This document shows, piece by piece, positions 1 through 9,455 of a stretch of 64,000 nucleotides of DNA. A program made the position numbers and the translations under genes. This DNA is from Epiperipatus broadwayi (lineage: Eukaryota > Onychophora > Udeonychophora > Euonychophora > Peripatidae). A model generated the notes under the pieces. That model was not told the origin of the DNA and did no database searches. It saw only the letters and a program-made list of their open reading frames with translations. Location: contig JAQFVV010006221.1 of NCBI GenBank assembly GCA_028023455.1, forward strand, positions 1,556,001-1,620,000, in the 5' to 3' direction. Position 1 is the first letter of the stretch. Every line of letters begins with the position of its first letter.

Positions 1-2583
1 AAATGCACTCAACATAATAAAGGTCCCCTCAAATTACTAAGTCAATTGGACAAGATAGCTGACACACTTAAACATTTGCCCATACAAAGGCAAAATATCC
101 AAGAAATTACTCACCTTAAACTACAATACAAAGCTACCCAACAATCCCTGGCTGAATACCTATCAATTAAATGAGTGCACAGTTACTTAGCATATCAACA
201 CTGCTGGACTCGAGGTTACATCTGATGGGCCCTAGGATCCAACCAACAAAACAAGGCACCCTCATCGATCAAGATACACAGTAAACAATATATCGGCCTC
301 TCCATGCTTTCCAAAATAAGATACTTTTACAAAAGAAAATTACAACCTATTGGTGTCACTAACATCCGTAGAGTTTTTGTTACTAACAACCCTATGGAAC
401 ATAACATCACAGATGGTGATATTCTTGACAAACTGCAATCACTCCCAGTAAGTTTCCATCCTGGCATGCATGGAATTCCCAGATTTCTACTTTTACACCT
501 AAGAGCTTTTACTATCCCAGTAATCCATGGAATGATAGACCTCATTGCCACTGGAAGTCATCACCTAATAAACCTATGTCCCATCTCCATGGTACCCTTT
601 TTAAAGAAGCAAGATGCACAACCAGATCTCAATAACCTGCATCCTATCTCGATGATTCCTCTATTGACAGAGATCATCAAGAGCATCATTAAAGACAAGA
701 TTCAATATAACATAATTAAACAACTTTTGCACTATCAATTTGCAAAAAAAGGCACTTCAACATCTGATGCTGTCAGCTGCTTCAGACTTCTGATCGATCA
801 TGTGCGGAGACAAAGGAAGTCCCGGCCCATTGCAGTCCAACTTGATATAGCTGGGGCATTCGACTCTGTGAGAATTGATGTTCTTCTGTGTTCTGGAACA
901 GCTAAATGTACCACCCATATACATTCAAATGATTGAGAACCTTCTTTACAATCGGGAAGTGTTCTTGTCCCTAGATGGTCGCATTGCCCCAGGTTTTATG
1001 CCCTACATCTCCATCTCCCAAGGTTCTCCCCTGAGTGCACTTCTCTTTGCTGCCTATATCAATCCAATGCTGTTGAACATCGAGGCCATGTTTTTTGGTA
1101 TCGCTGTTCCACTACTTAATGAGAACATCAATCACATCTCCTATATGGATGATGTAGTTGTGTTACTTTCATCCCATGATGAACTGGGTAAGCTAAAACA
1201 ACTTCTTGATCACCATGCCAAATTATCTGGTTTCCTTGTCAACCCAAAAAAATCAGCTATTTGGTCAATTCTTACTGGCCAGAAGATCTCTGGTGGATTT
1301 GAAGCAGCGCCACAGAAATTTCTAGGATTTCACCTATCAAAAACACCCACGGTGATGCGTAAAGAGATACAGGACTCATTATTAGAGAAAATTGAAACCA
1401 CAATCACATCTTTGTCCAAAATATACCTTTCCCTATTTGGGAAAGTAGCCCTTTTAAATGATCTCATTCTTCCAAAAGTAATATACTATTTGGCAAAATT
1501 CATCCCCACCAAGGTATTCATCAACAAAGTAGAAACCACCTGTAGAAAACTGTGTTGGGCAGGCCGATCACCCGTAATTAGCTTGAGAATCCTCCAAAAG
1601 CCCAAAACTTTAAATGGTCTCTCACTACACTCACTAACTATATTCAACTTACAATGCATCCATAATGTACTCTACAACATCTTCAAGGAAAATGAACGTG
1701 CTCAATGCCCACTTCTGGAAAAGGACATTCAACCTACTGATTGGTCACCCCCAGAGGACGTGTCTTGCTCCTTCAACAGCAGATCAACTTTATCTTGATA
1801 ACATCAAACCAACATCAACCCTATTTCAAAGAAAACTTGTGTATTGGGAAGTGTTTGATCTTCTTGACCATCAAAAACAGAGGATCCCCAGCTGCCTTTC
1901 AATCAACATCCCTCGAATGATAAGGATGACCAAGCTCTGGAAGTTGCCACCAAAAATCATGGACTTCCTATTGAAATCGAACCTGCATGCCCTCCCAACA
2001 AATGCCTTCCTCCACTATAAAAGGGGGCAAGATATTGACCCTAATTGCACATTGTGTCAAAGACAGGAAGAGACTACTGATCACTTCCTTTTCGAATGCA
2101 CAACTTTGAACAATTTAAGAACTCATTTTCAACAAAACATGACAAGAAATCAAATTGAAATGAACCTCAAGACAGCAATTGAAAATGGCATATTCTCTGA
2201 GATCCGGCTTTCGGCCATAATTAACTTTTCCATCTGGGCATTGTGCTGTAAGCTGGTGTTCCAGGCTGAGACCTTGAATAATATATTCACAGTGTTTTGC
2301 CAAATACTAAACAAGGAAAGGAATAGAGATATGCACACTGCTGACCCCTTTACAGCTGCACAAACCTGGGACTCCATTGCAATTGGATAGAGCTCCCCAC
2401 AACTTTGCTGTTTATTGGGTGGCTGTTGCTTTTCATCATTTCATAAAACTCAAACACGGATATTAATACTACCTACTAACAGCATCTCATTTTAATCTTC
2501 CCTGCTATGAACTTTAGACAAATTGGGTTTCTATGGTCTATTTTTGGAACAACAAACAAGTCACAAAAGTGTCCTGTGCAAAC
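1..2583 (+). mobile_element. Decayed non-LTR retrotransposon (L1/Tx1-like LINE), 5' end outside window
   Basis: A plus-strand LINE remnant enters from the left edge. Bases 1-303 read like the spacer between endonuclease and reverse transcriptase in several broken frames. 304-2390 carries RT and C-terminal zinc-ribbon blocks. 2391-2583 is AT-rich 3' untranslated sequence. The LINE tail probably resumes after the nested Penelope insertion, at about 6880-6990, where AATAAA-like sequence is seen near 6969. The clade call rests on RT block style and the C-terminal CX2CX7HX4C finger and is moderately secure. Confidence 0.75.
304..2390 (+). pseudogene. LINE reverse transcriptase ORF2 fragment with two frameshifts
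   Basis: Three overlapping frames together form one reverse transcriptase. Frame 1 (304-936) ends in RT block A, LDIAGAFDSVR. Frame 2 (875-1798) holds SQGSPLSALLF (block B) and the catalytic block SYMDDVV near 1141-1161. Frame 3 (1665-2390) holds the C-terminal finger CTLCQRQEETTDHFLFEC near 2046-2099. The frame changes fall at about 880-900 and 1760-1795. With frameshifts in the catalytic domain, the copy cannot encode an active enzyme. LINE ORF2 proteins nick and reverse-transcribe their own RNA at the target site; the endonuclease part would lie upstream of the window. A similar C-terminal fragment lies on the minus strand at 22780-23215. Confidence 0.8.
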
Positions 2584-2595
2584 ATTAACTCAAAT
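2583..2595. repeat. Target-site duplication, left side of compound PLE
   Basis: CATTAACTCAAAT here is repeated exactly at 6867-6879. The neighbouring bases differ on both sides (A/G before, G/A after), so the duplication is exactly 13 bp. The first C could belong to the element, which would make it 12. Confidence 0.8.
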
Positions 2596-2864
2596 GTTTT
2601 TCTGAAGGTTTGTGATGATGGTGTTCTAGCTGTATTTTTATATTGGACTATTTCCATCATCTAATATGTGTGTTGAATGTCTTTAGAAAAGTTTAATTTT
2701 TAGTTAAATATTCCAAATGCATTCAACTGTTAGTAATATCACAGCAAACAGGTTAGTATATGCACCAACTGTTAGTAATATCACAGCAAACAAATTTTAA
2801 TAATATCACAGCAAACAGGTTAGTATATGCACTAACTGTTAGTAATATCACAGCAAACAGGTTA

Positions 2865-2925
2865 GTATACGCACAACGTTTCGAGAGGTATTTTTCTCCC
2901 CTCTTCTTCAGGTGTTGCTGGCCTG
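2865..2925 (-). ncRNA. Hammerhead-like ribozyme core in PLE 3' repeat
   Basis: Minus strand: CTGAAGA at 2911-2905, stem II AGAGG/CCTCT, then CGAAAC with GAAAC at 2882-2878, followed by GTT. The bases ACGT form a self-complementary stem III, giving a GTT cleavage site. The stem I flanks CAC and GTG can pair, followed by CAGCAA/TTGCTG further out. An extra C sits between stem II and GAAA, so activity is uncertain. Hammerhead motifs are known in Penelope-like elements. Confidence 0.6.
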
Positions 2926-2940
2926 ACCAGTGACAGTACT

Positions 2941-3022
2941 AGCATGGGATTCGAACCTGGGTCCTTAGATTCTTGATTATTGAAATTTAAGGTAACGCTC
3001 TAACCAACTGAGCCATCCTGCC
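2941..3022 (-). promoter_or_regulatory. tRNA-like segment with Pol III A and B boxes inside the PLE repeat
   Basis: On the minus strand it starts GGCAGGATGGCTCAG. The A box TGGCTCAGTTGG lies at 3015-3004 and the B box GGTTCGAATCC at 2957-2947. The D-arm stem GCTC/GAGC is perfect. An anticodon-like stem CCTTA/TAAGG encloses a 20-nt loop, as if an intron-like stretch were present. The T stem and the 3' acceptor strand do not close, so it is not a functional tRNA. It probably acts as an internal Pol III promoter or 5'-end determinant. Confidence 0.7.
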
Positions 3023-3169
3023 AAAGGCAACAGTATGTAGTAATTTCATATACTTATCTATGAGGTTCCTCCTGATTTCTCCACTTTTTCCTCAGAGCAA
3101 AGTTGATTAGTGGTTTCCATACATTATGTATAGTCACACTAGGTTGGCTTATGGGATTTTTTGCCATTG

Positions 3170-5506
3170 TCATGTGAGCAGCTTCTTTAAATTTTCTTCT
3201 TTGTACCTTTTTTCTTTATCCAATATTTTTGTATTTTCCCAATTGAACGTATGTTCATTGGTCCATACATGGTCTGCTACCTTAGACACATCTGTTTTCT
3301 CTCTTCTAATCATCAGTTTATGTTCTTGCAAGCACTTTTGAATGGGATGGCTGGTCTCACCAATATATGTTCTTCCACATTCACATGGTATTTCATAGAT
3401 GCAGTTTTTTCTTTGCAGCATTTCAAGTTTAGGCTTTGTAGATGTTAGAATTCCTCGTAGTGTGGTATGGCTCTGAAAAGCTGTTCTGATGTTATACTGA
3501 TTGCAGATTTTCCTTAATTTGTCTGCTATTTTTGGAATGTATGGATACACTACAGTACCAATAATTGTCTTTTCTCTTGATGGTTCTTTTTGTTGTCTGT
3601 TTAATGTTTTCTTAATAACAGCTGATGGATAACCATTTTTCTTAAGAGTTTGTTCTATATAGATCTTTTCTTTTTCCAAATCACCAGTTTCTGAACAAAC
3701 TTCTTTTGCTCTGTTCCACAGTGATAGTATAACTCCATGTTTTGTGTTTCTGGTGTGATTAGATGTATAGGCTAGGTATTTTCCTGTATGTGTAGGTTTT
3801 CGGTAAACTGTAGTTTTGATTTTGCCATGAGGGAGTCTTGTCACAAGAACATCTAAGAATGCCAATTTTTGTTCTTGTTCTGGTTCTATTGTGAATTTAA
3901 TTGAAGGGGATATGTTGTTGATGTGTGTCCAGAAAGTTTGTAGCAATGCTTCACCATGTGGCCATACAACAAATGTATCATCCACATAGCGAAGCCAAAC
4001 TTTAGGTGGATAAGGAGTAGTTTTTATGGCTGGGGTTTCAAGTTCTTCCATGTAAATATTGCTAATCAGGGGAGACAATGGTGAGCCCATAGCCATTCCT
4101 TGATTTTGTTGGAAGAACTCTGTGTTATATTGAAAGTAGGTTGTTTTTATACAGAAAGTTAATAGTTCCATTATGCTATCAATAGGAAGAGCTGTTCTGG
4201 TTTGTAAACTATTATCATCATTTAACCTTTTCCTTACAATAGACAATGCTTCTTCACATGGTACATTTGTGAATAAACTTTCCACATCAAAGCTTACCAG
4301 TAAGTCAGTTCTTTCAATTTTCATGTTTTTGATTAATTCTACAAAGTGTCTAGAATCCCTGACAAATGATTGGGTCTTGCATGCCAAAGGACTTAGAACT
4401 TTGAGAAGAAATCTTGCCAAATTCTGGCAAGGTGAATCTCTAGAACTAACAATAGGTCGTAATGGAACATGATCCTTATGGATTTTAGGTAGACCATAAA
4501 GATGAGGAATTTTGCTGAAATATGATGTTATTTTACTCTTTTCTGAATCAGTGAAGTACTTGCGATGCTTTCTGAGTAATGCTTGTAACTTTGTTTCTGT
4601 ACTTGGTATTGGATCTTTTGCCACTTTTCTATATTGGCCAGCTGTGAGGAGTTCTTGTATTTTGTTGTCATAATCAGTTGTATCCATTACAACTGTTGCA
4701 TTGCCTTTGTCAGCAGGGAGAATAATTATAGATTTATCTACTTTGAGAGATTTAATTGCTTTCCTCTCCCCATAGGATATGTTTGACTTCAATTTTTGTT
4801 GCTTGTCAAGTGTTCTTTTTATTCTCCAGCGTAATTCTGCTGCTTCTTCTAAAGGCAATTTTTGAGTGACTTCCTCAGTGGCTGCCATTATATCTAATAA
4901 GGGGATATTAGATGGTGTTACAGCAAAGTTTAATCCTCTTTCAAGAACAGAAATTTCAGTATCTGTTAGATGTTTAGAACTTAGATTTTTAACAGATGAA
5001 GCTGTTACATTGCTTGGTACATTATGATTTTTGATATGCCCATGTAGGTTAGCAAGTTTCTTCTTTTGACATTCTTTTATTTTTCCATGTAATATAGAAT
5101 ATGATTTTTTTACTGCTTGAAAAACTCTCATGGAGTCATCATCAGTAAGTTTATTTTTTAGAAGACATTCTACAGTATTAAGTGAATGCATTGTTTGATA
5201 CTTAGAAAACCTTTGAGCATTTATTCTTTCTCTTAACAGAGCTTCACTTGCTCTCTGAGTAATTTTCTCAGCTCTCTGAGAGTGAATTGGAGGTTTTAGT
5301 TGCAAACCTTTAGGAATTATCCCTTCTGATTTACATTTACATAGGAAAGTTAAATGATTTTCTACTTTGGCCAGCTTTAGACATAGTTTTTTATAATGTC
5401 TAAAGTTTAATATAGTATCGGGTCCATACTGAATACTTAGTGTTTTTCTGAAGGTTTGTGATGATGGTGTTCTAGCTGTATTTTTATATTGGACTATTTC
5501 CATCAT
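3170..5506 (-). CDS. Penelope-like reverse transcriptase with GIY-YIG endonuclease, 778 aa
   Basis: This single long ORF encodes the retrotransposition enzyme of a Penelope-like element. An N-terminal helical region (1-250) precedes the conserved PADKGNATVV block (about 264-273). RT blocks follow: LYGLPKIHK (337-344), catalytic SFDVESLFTNVP (406-417), GMAMGSPLSPL (470-480) and YVDD (508-511 region). The C-terminal GIY-YIG endonuclease shows CIYEIPCECGRTYIGET (about 702-718). The start codon lies inside the 5' terminal repeat, so the first 20 or so codons are duplicated at the element's 3' end. The last 14 residues are out of frame: compared with copy B, one base is missing in an A-run near 3210, and the true C-terminus continues in another frame to about 3060. 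Otherwise it is uninterrupted, which points to recent activity. It should act in the nucleus on its own and possibly on other RNAs. Confidence 0.92.
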   Translation of the reverse strand: MMEIVQYKNTARTPSSQTFRKTLSIQYGPDTILNFRHYKKLCLKLAKVENHLTFLCKCKSEGIIPKGLQLKPPIHSQRAEKITQRASEALLRERINAQRFSKYQTMHSLNTVECLLKNKLTDDDSMRVFQAVKKSYSILHGKIKECQKKKLANLHGHIKNHNVPSNVTASSVKNLSSKHLTDTEISVLERGLNFAVTPSNIPLLDIMAATEEVTQKLPLEEAAELRWRIKRTLDKQQKLKSNISYGERKAIKSLKVDKSIIILPADKGNATVVMDTTDYDNKIQELLTAGQYRKVAKDPIPSTETKLQALLRKHRKYFTDSEKSKITSYFSKIPHLYGLPKIHKDHVPLRPIVSSRDSPCQNLARFLLKVLSPLACKTQSFVRDSRHFVELIKNMKIERTDLLVSFDVESLFTNVPCEEALSIVRKRLNDDNSLQTRTALPIDSIMELLTFCIKTTYFQYNTEFFQQNQGMAMGSPLSPLISNIYMEELETPAIKTTPYPPKVWLRYVDDTFVVWPHGEALLQTFWTHINNISPSIKFTIEPEQEQKLAFLDVLVTRLPHGKIKTTVYRKPTHTGKYLAYTSNHTRNTKHGVILSLWNRAKEVCSETGDLEKEKIYIEQTLKKNGYPSAVIKKTLNRQQKEPSREKTIIGTVVYPYIPKIADKLRKICNQYNIRTAFQSHTTLRGILTSTKPKLEMLQRKNCIYEIPCECGRTYIGETSHPIQKCLQEHKLMIRREKTDVSKVADHVWTNEHTFNWENTKILDKEKRYKEENLKKLLT

Positions 5507-5852
5507 CTAATATGTGTGTTGAATGTCTTTAGAAAAGTTTAATTTTTAGTTAAATATTCCAAATGCATTCAACTGTTAGTAATATCACAGCAAACAGGTT
5601 AGTATATGCACCAACTGTTAGTAATATCACAGCAAACAAATGTTAATAATATCACAGCAAAAAGGGTAGGATATGCACTAACTGTTAGTAATATCACAGC
5701 AAACAGGTTAGTATACGCACAACGTTTCGAGAGGTATTTTTCTCCCCTCTTCTTCAGGTGTTGCTGGCCTGACCAGTGACAGTACTAGCATGGGATTTGA
5801 ACCTGGGTCCTTAGATTCTTGATTATTGAAATTTAAGGTAACGCTCATCCTG
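5448..5852 (-). repeat. PLE copy A, 5' terminal repeat (pLTR)
   Basis: Same content as 2597-3022: ORF start, tandem units, hammerhead-like core, tRNA-like part. The A-box stretch is removed by a deletion of about 14 bp (between CGCTC and ATCCTG near 5846), and the B box has a C-to-T change. The outer end still falls at the ATCCTG that is the complement of the tRNA-like start, so the element's 5' end corresponds to the start of the tRNA-like RNA. Confidence 0.8.
5712..5765 (-). ncRNA. Hammerhead-like core in PLE 5' repeat
   Basis: CTGAAGA is at 5757-5751 and GAAACGTT at 5728-5721 on the minus strand, with the same stem II and palindromic ACGT stem III as the copy at 2865-2925. All core bases are retained. 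Confidence 0.6.
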
Positions 5853-6484
5853 GTGATTTGGAAAAAGAAAAGATCGATATAGAACAAACTCTTAAGAAAA
5901 ATGTTTATCCATCAGCTGTTATTAAGAAAACATTAAACAGACAACAAAAAGAACCATCAAGAAAAAAGACAATTATTGGTACTGTAGTGTATCCATACAT
6001 TCCAAAAATAGCAGACAAATTAAGGAAAATCTGCAATCAGTATAACATCAGAACAGCTTTTCAGAGCCATACCACACTACGAGGAATTCTAACATCTACA
6101 AAGCCTAAACTTGAAATGCTGCAAAGAAAAAACTGCATCTATGAAATACCATGTGAATGTGGAAGAACATATATTGGTGAGACCAGCCGTCCCATTCAAA
6201 AGTGCTTGCAAGAACATAAACTGATGATTAGAAGAGAGAAAACAGATGTGTCTAAGGTAGCAGACCATGTATGGACCAATGAACATATGTTCAATTGGGA
6301 AAATACAAAAATATTGGATAAAGAAGAAAAGGTACAAAGAAGAAAATTTAAAGAAGCTGCTCACATGACAATGGCAAAAAATCCCATAAGCCAACCTAGT
6401 GTGACTATACATAATGTATGGAAATCACTAATCAACTTTGCTCTGAGGAAAAAGTGGAGAAATCAGGAGGAACCTCATAGATAA
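5849..6484 (+). pseudogene. Truncated PLE copy B: C-terminal linker and GIY-YIG endonuclease
   Basis: The reading frame opens within the element at a residue matching about 607 of copy A and continues to the TAG at 6482-6484, giving the authentic C-terminus that copy A lost by frameshift. The GIY-YIG signature CECGRTYIGET is intact. All RT blocks are missing, so the copy is a 5'-truncated product, as expected from incomplete reverse transcription. A start codon at 5858 is incidental. It meets copy A head-on at 5849-5852, with CCTG shared at the join. Confidence 0.85.
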
Positions 6485-6515
6485 GTATATGAAATTACTA
6501 CATACTGTTGCCTTT

Positions 6516-6600
6516 GGCAGGATGGCTCAGTTGGTTAGAGCGTTACCTTAAATTTCAATAATCAAGAATCTAAGGACCCAGGTTCGAATCCCATGCTAGT
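6516..6600 (+). promoter_or_regulatory. tRNA-like Pol III promoter segment in PLE copy B
   Basis: GGCAGGA starts at 6516, the A box TGGCTCAGTTGG follows, and the B box GGTTCGAATCC is at 6581-6591. The D stem GCTC/GAGC and the stem CCTTA/TAAGG are intact. It is the same unit as 2941-3022 in the opposite orientation. Confidence 0.7.
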
Positions 6601-6617
6601 ACTGTCACTGGTCAGGC

Positions 6618-6690
6618 CAGCAACACCTGAAGAAGAGGGGAGAAAAATACCTCTCGAAACGTTGTGCATATACTAACCTGTTTGCTGTGA
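6618..6690 (+). ncRNA. Hammerhead-like core in PLE copy B
   Basis: CTGAAGA lies at 6627-6633, GAAAC at 6656-6660, and GTT at 6661-6663. Stem II is AGAGG/CCTCT. The CpG just after the cleavage region in copy A has become CpA here, consistent with CpG decay in an older or methylated copy. Confidence 0.55.
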
Positions 6691-6866
6691 TATTATTAAC
6701 ATTTGTTTGCTGTGATATTACTAACAGTTGGTGCATATACTAACCTGTTTGCTGTGATATTACTAACAGTTGAATGCATTTGGAATATTTAACTAAAAAT
6801 TAAACTTTTCTAAAGACATTCAACACACATATTAGATGATGGAAATAGTCCAATATAAAAATACAG

Positions 6867-6879
6867 CATTAACTCAAAT
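6867..6879. repeat. Target-site duplication, right side of compound PLE
   Basis: Second copy of the 13-mer at 2583-2595. It follows the last PLE bases (ATACAGC) directly. After it the sequence resumes what looks like the interrupted LINE 3' tail. Confidence 0.8.
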
Positions 6880-9455
6880 ATATCCTTTTTTTATTTGCAT
6901 GCTATTTCATAATCATTTACTTGTTTTTTTTTACTTTTTGGTCTGTATTTCTATGGTCTAAATGTACAATAAATTTGGTTTTTGAAAGATATTTATAAAC
7001 TTATTAAAGCATTGCATAATTGGCTTTATTGTGTTAGTAAATATATACTTTATGTGGAATTTGGAAATTATAAATGACTATTTATTACTCTGCTTTCAGA
7101 ATCTGGAAGTTAAAATGTCTATATTTATTAGTCTGTTTTCAGAACAGGTTATATTTTCCTGATCAACGAGGTTTGTTTGAACTTCTTTACGTTATTAATC
7201 TCACAGTCCTCGGTCAAGTTGCAATCTTTCATGTCTATATAACCATATCAGACCATTTGTGGATTTCAATATTTTCAACCACATGAAGTTGATATGACAA
7301 GAATATTTTTATTCCTTTATATTATATATATGTATGTATACATATTTAAAGCCAGACGATTCAAAAATGAAATAAATAGTAATAAAAAAAAAATACTAAA
7401 AGAAACAACTAAAATAATGACTTTTCTATAACATAAAAAAATCGTTTATTATTAAAGTAATTAAATTTAAAAATAATAGTAAAAATAAATTTGGATTAAA
7501 AATTTAAATTTTGCTAAATATAGGTTTTTAATTTATCTGATAAAATAAAAAGTAGTTTATCTTAATATTAGATTAAATAAACATTATGTTTTTGTTTTGT
7601 TTTTTTCCAAACAAAATTATCAGAATTTTTACAGCTGATACTAATTTTTATTTTAATCAATTCTTGATACGAAAATAATTTAGATTATGGACCTGATTAA
7701 CATGATAAGTAGTCAATATACTGCATCAAGGTAAATCAATTTTAAAAAAAGACCCAGAATGTCATTAACATTACAATAGTTTATACAGATGCATTACAGA
7801 CAAAAGCAGAAAAAAGAAACATGTTCCTGGACGCCATCAAAAAGTTAAGATAAAGTGTTTTCAGTAAAATGATATAACGGTCTTATATATTTTAGTTTTA
7901 TTTCCTTATTATTTTAAAGTTCTTTTTCAATCAATCAAAAAAAAGTTAAGAATCGCAATCTTTATACACACAAAAAAGGACAGATTTTTTTTTTTAGTAA
8001 GTTGTAAATTTTAAAATATTAGAATAATAAATAAAATAAGCGGGAATATTTGAATTTGAAAATGAAATATCCGCGCGTATATGTAAATAAAAGATTATTT
8101 GTAAATGCGTATGGATTTCTTCACTTTAATAATATTCTCTTTATTGGAGAAAATTACTCTAGAAATTACGTTATAAATCGTCCCAAAATTATAGATTAAA
8201 TTAGAATAGAATTTGTATGCAAATAAAGTTGGTTGCATACAAATTAGATCGTATATATTTACTTCCGCCCCGGGAAAATGAAAGAGAGGGGGAAGCAGTT
8301 AAAATGGTTAGACTGGAAAAAAGTTGGTGTTGATTTAAAGTGATAACAGATCAGCAATAAAGATCTATTGACCGATAAGCTAATATTGCGAACTTTAATA
8401 ATTTTACTCTATACATGAAGTTATACATGCTCATTGGTGTTTAAGAGACGGATAGATTTAAAAGCATATATATTATAATAATTGAATTACTCCTAATTTG
8501 AAAGAAGACTATTTTCATCAGAGAAAAATAAATAGCATATGAATATTAATGGACGTATCCCTTTTTAAGTTGCTTTACCACATTATTATTTGTTATTAAA
8601 AAAATCAAATGTACTTGTGAGTTTTCAGGAATACCAAAATGGCAGCCTATATTTTGGATAAATATATTGTTTCGAGACTTAAGAAGATGTCTTAGTTACA
8701 TTTATAAAAAATGACCCCCCCCCCAAAGTAATAATATAAATACAATATTACAGTTTGTTCATATCATCAACATGAAACCTGTAATGACTTCCAAAATCAC
8801 CACAAATGTTCAGAGGGTTTACAATCTTCCGAAGATCTTAGCTGTTAAATTTAAAAATAAAAACGATAATGTAAAATTTCAAATAAAGTAATAAATTCCC
8901 ATAAATTTCATATAAATTCTGATAAATTTCATGAACAATATTTATTTCAATTTGTTTTGCTTTTATTACAATGTGGAAGTGATGAAATGCTCTTAATGAT
9001 GTTATGACTTTCGTTTCTGCGTGTTTTTTTGCTGACATTATGATAATATCAAAATTTGGGATTTTTCTGTCACAAAACAGAATGCAGTGGAGTATTTCCC
9101 AAGGTATAGAATCCTACTCTTCAGAAAAATGTGCATTAATGGTCATGATATGAAAATAAAAAACATCGGGGAACTGTGCAACAATACCTGAATTCCTATT
9201 TAGCAGAATTTATGTAATGTCAACTGCAACAACAAGATTCATTTGTAGTGATTTTGGAAGCCATTAGAGACTGCATGCCACTGACATGAATAAACTGTAA
9301 TTATTGTATATATATAATAATAAAACCAAGTGATAAATCACATGACTTATATAGCTTGTAATTTCCAATAAGTAATAAAGAGCAAATATTTTAAACAAGC
9401 TTATTTTATTATTATTTTTTATGATAAATGTTATGAGATTATTTGTTAATACACC
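6880..9455. other. AT-rich DNA without recognisable gene
   Basis: 6880-6990 is probably the displaced 3' tail of the LINE. The rest has only short chance reading frames, A/T runs and a C10 run near 8716. I see no exon, RNA gene or family-level repeat. Confidence 0.6.

Larger units (their letters stand above)
2597..3022 (-). repeat. PLE copy A, 3' terminal repeat (pLTR)
   Basis: Nearly identical to 5448-5852 and to parts of 6516-6867 and 36785-37100. Read on the minus strand it has, in order, a tRNA-like segment (3022-2941), a hammerhead-like core (2911-2871), three or more imperfect tandem units containing AGTAATATCACAGCAAAC (rc), and the first codons of the PLE ORF. The tRNA-like part also begins at about 3022, where it joins the 3' untranslated region of the element. 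Confidence 0.85.
2596..6867. mobile_element. Compound Penelope-like element: near-intact minus copy joined to truncated plus copy
   Basis: Copy A runs on the minus strand from about 5852 to 2596. It has a terminal repeat at each end (pLTR, 5448-5852 and 2597-3022) with the 778-aa ORF between them. Copy B runs on the plus strand from about 5849 to 6867 and lacks its 5' part. The 13-mer CATTAACTCAAAT flanks the whole compound at 2583-2595 and 6867-6879, so both copies appear to have landed as one event. Repeated termini and inverted partial copies are known habits of Penelope elements. The target is apparently the 3' region of the LINE at 1-2583. Confidence 0.85.
6516..6867 (+). repeat. PLE copy B, 3' terminal repeat
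   Basis: Plus-strand repeat in the order tRNA-like segment (6516-6600), hammerhead-like core (6621-6668), tandem units, and the first ORF codons ending at ATACAGC (6867). It follows the copy B stop codon by about 30 bp and ends exactly at the 13-bp target duplication. Confidence 0.85.

Noticed and set aside
2941-3022. Functional tRNA gene
   Set aside because: The T stem pairs poorly and the 3' acceptor strand is missing; the anticodon loop is 20 nt.
7074-7286. Hydrophobic 70-aa frame as an N-terminal CNT exon
   Set aside because: No splice sites of the right phase and no CNT sequence pattern; AT-rich DNA readily gives such frames.
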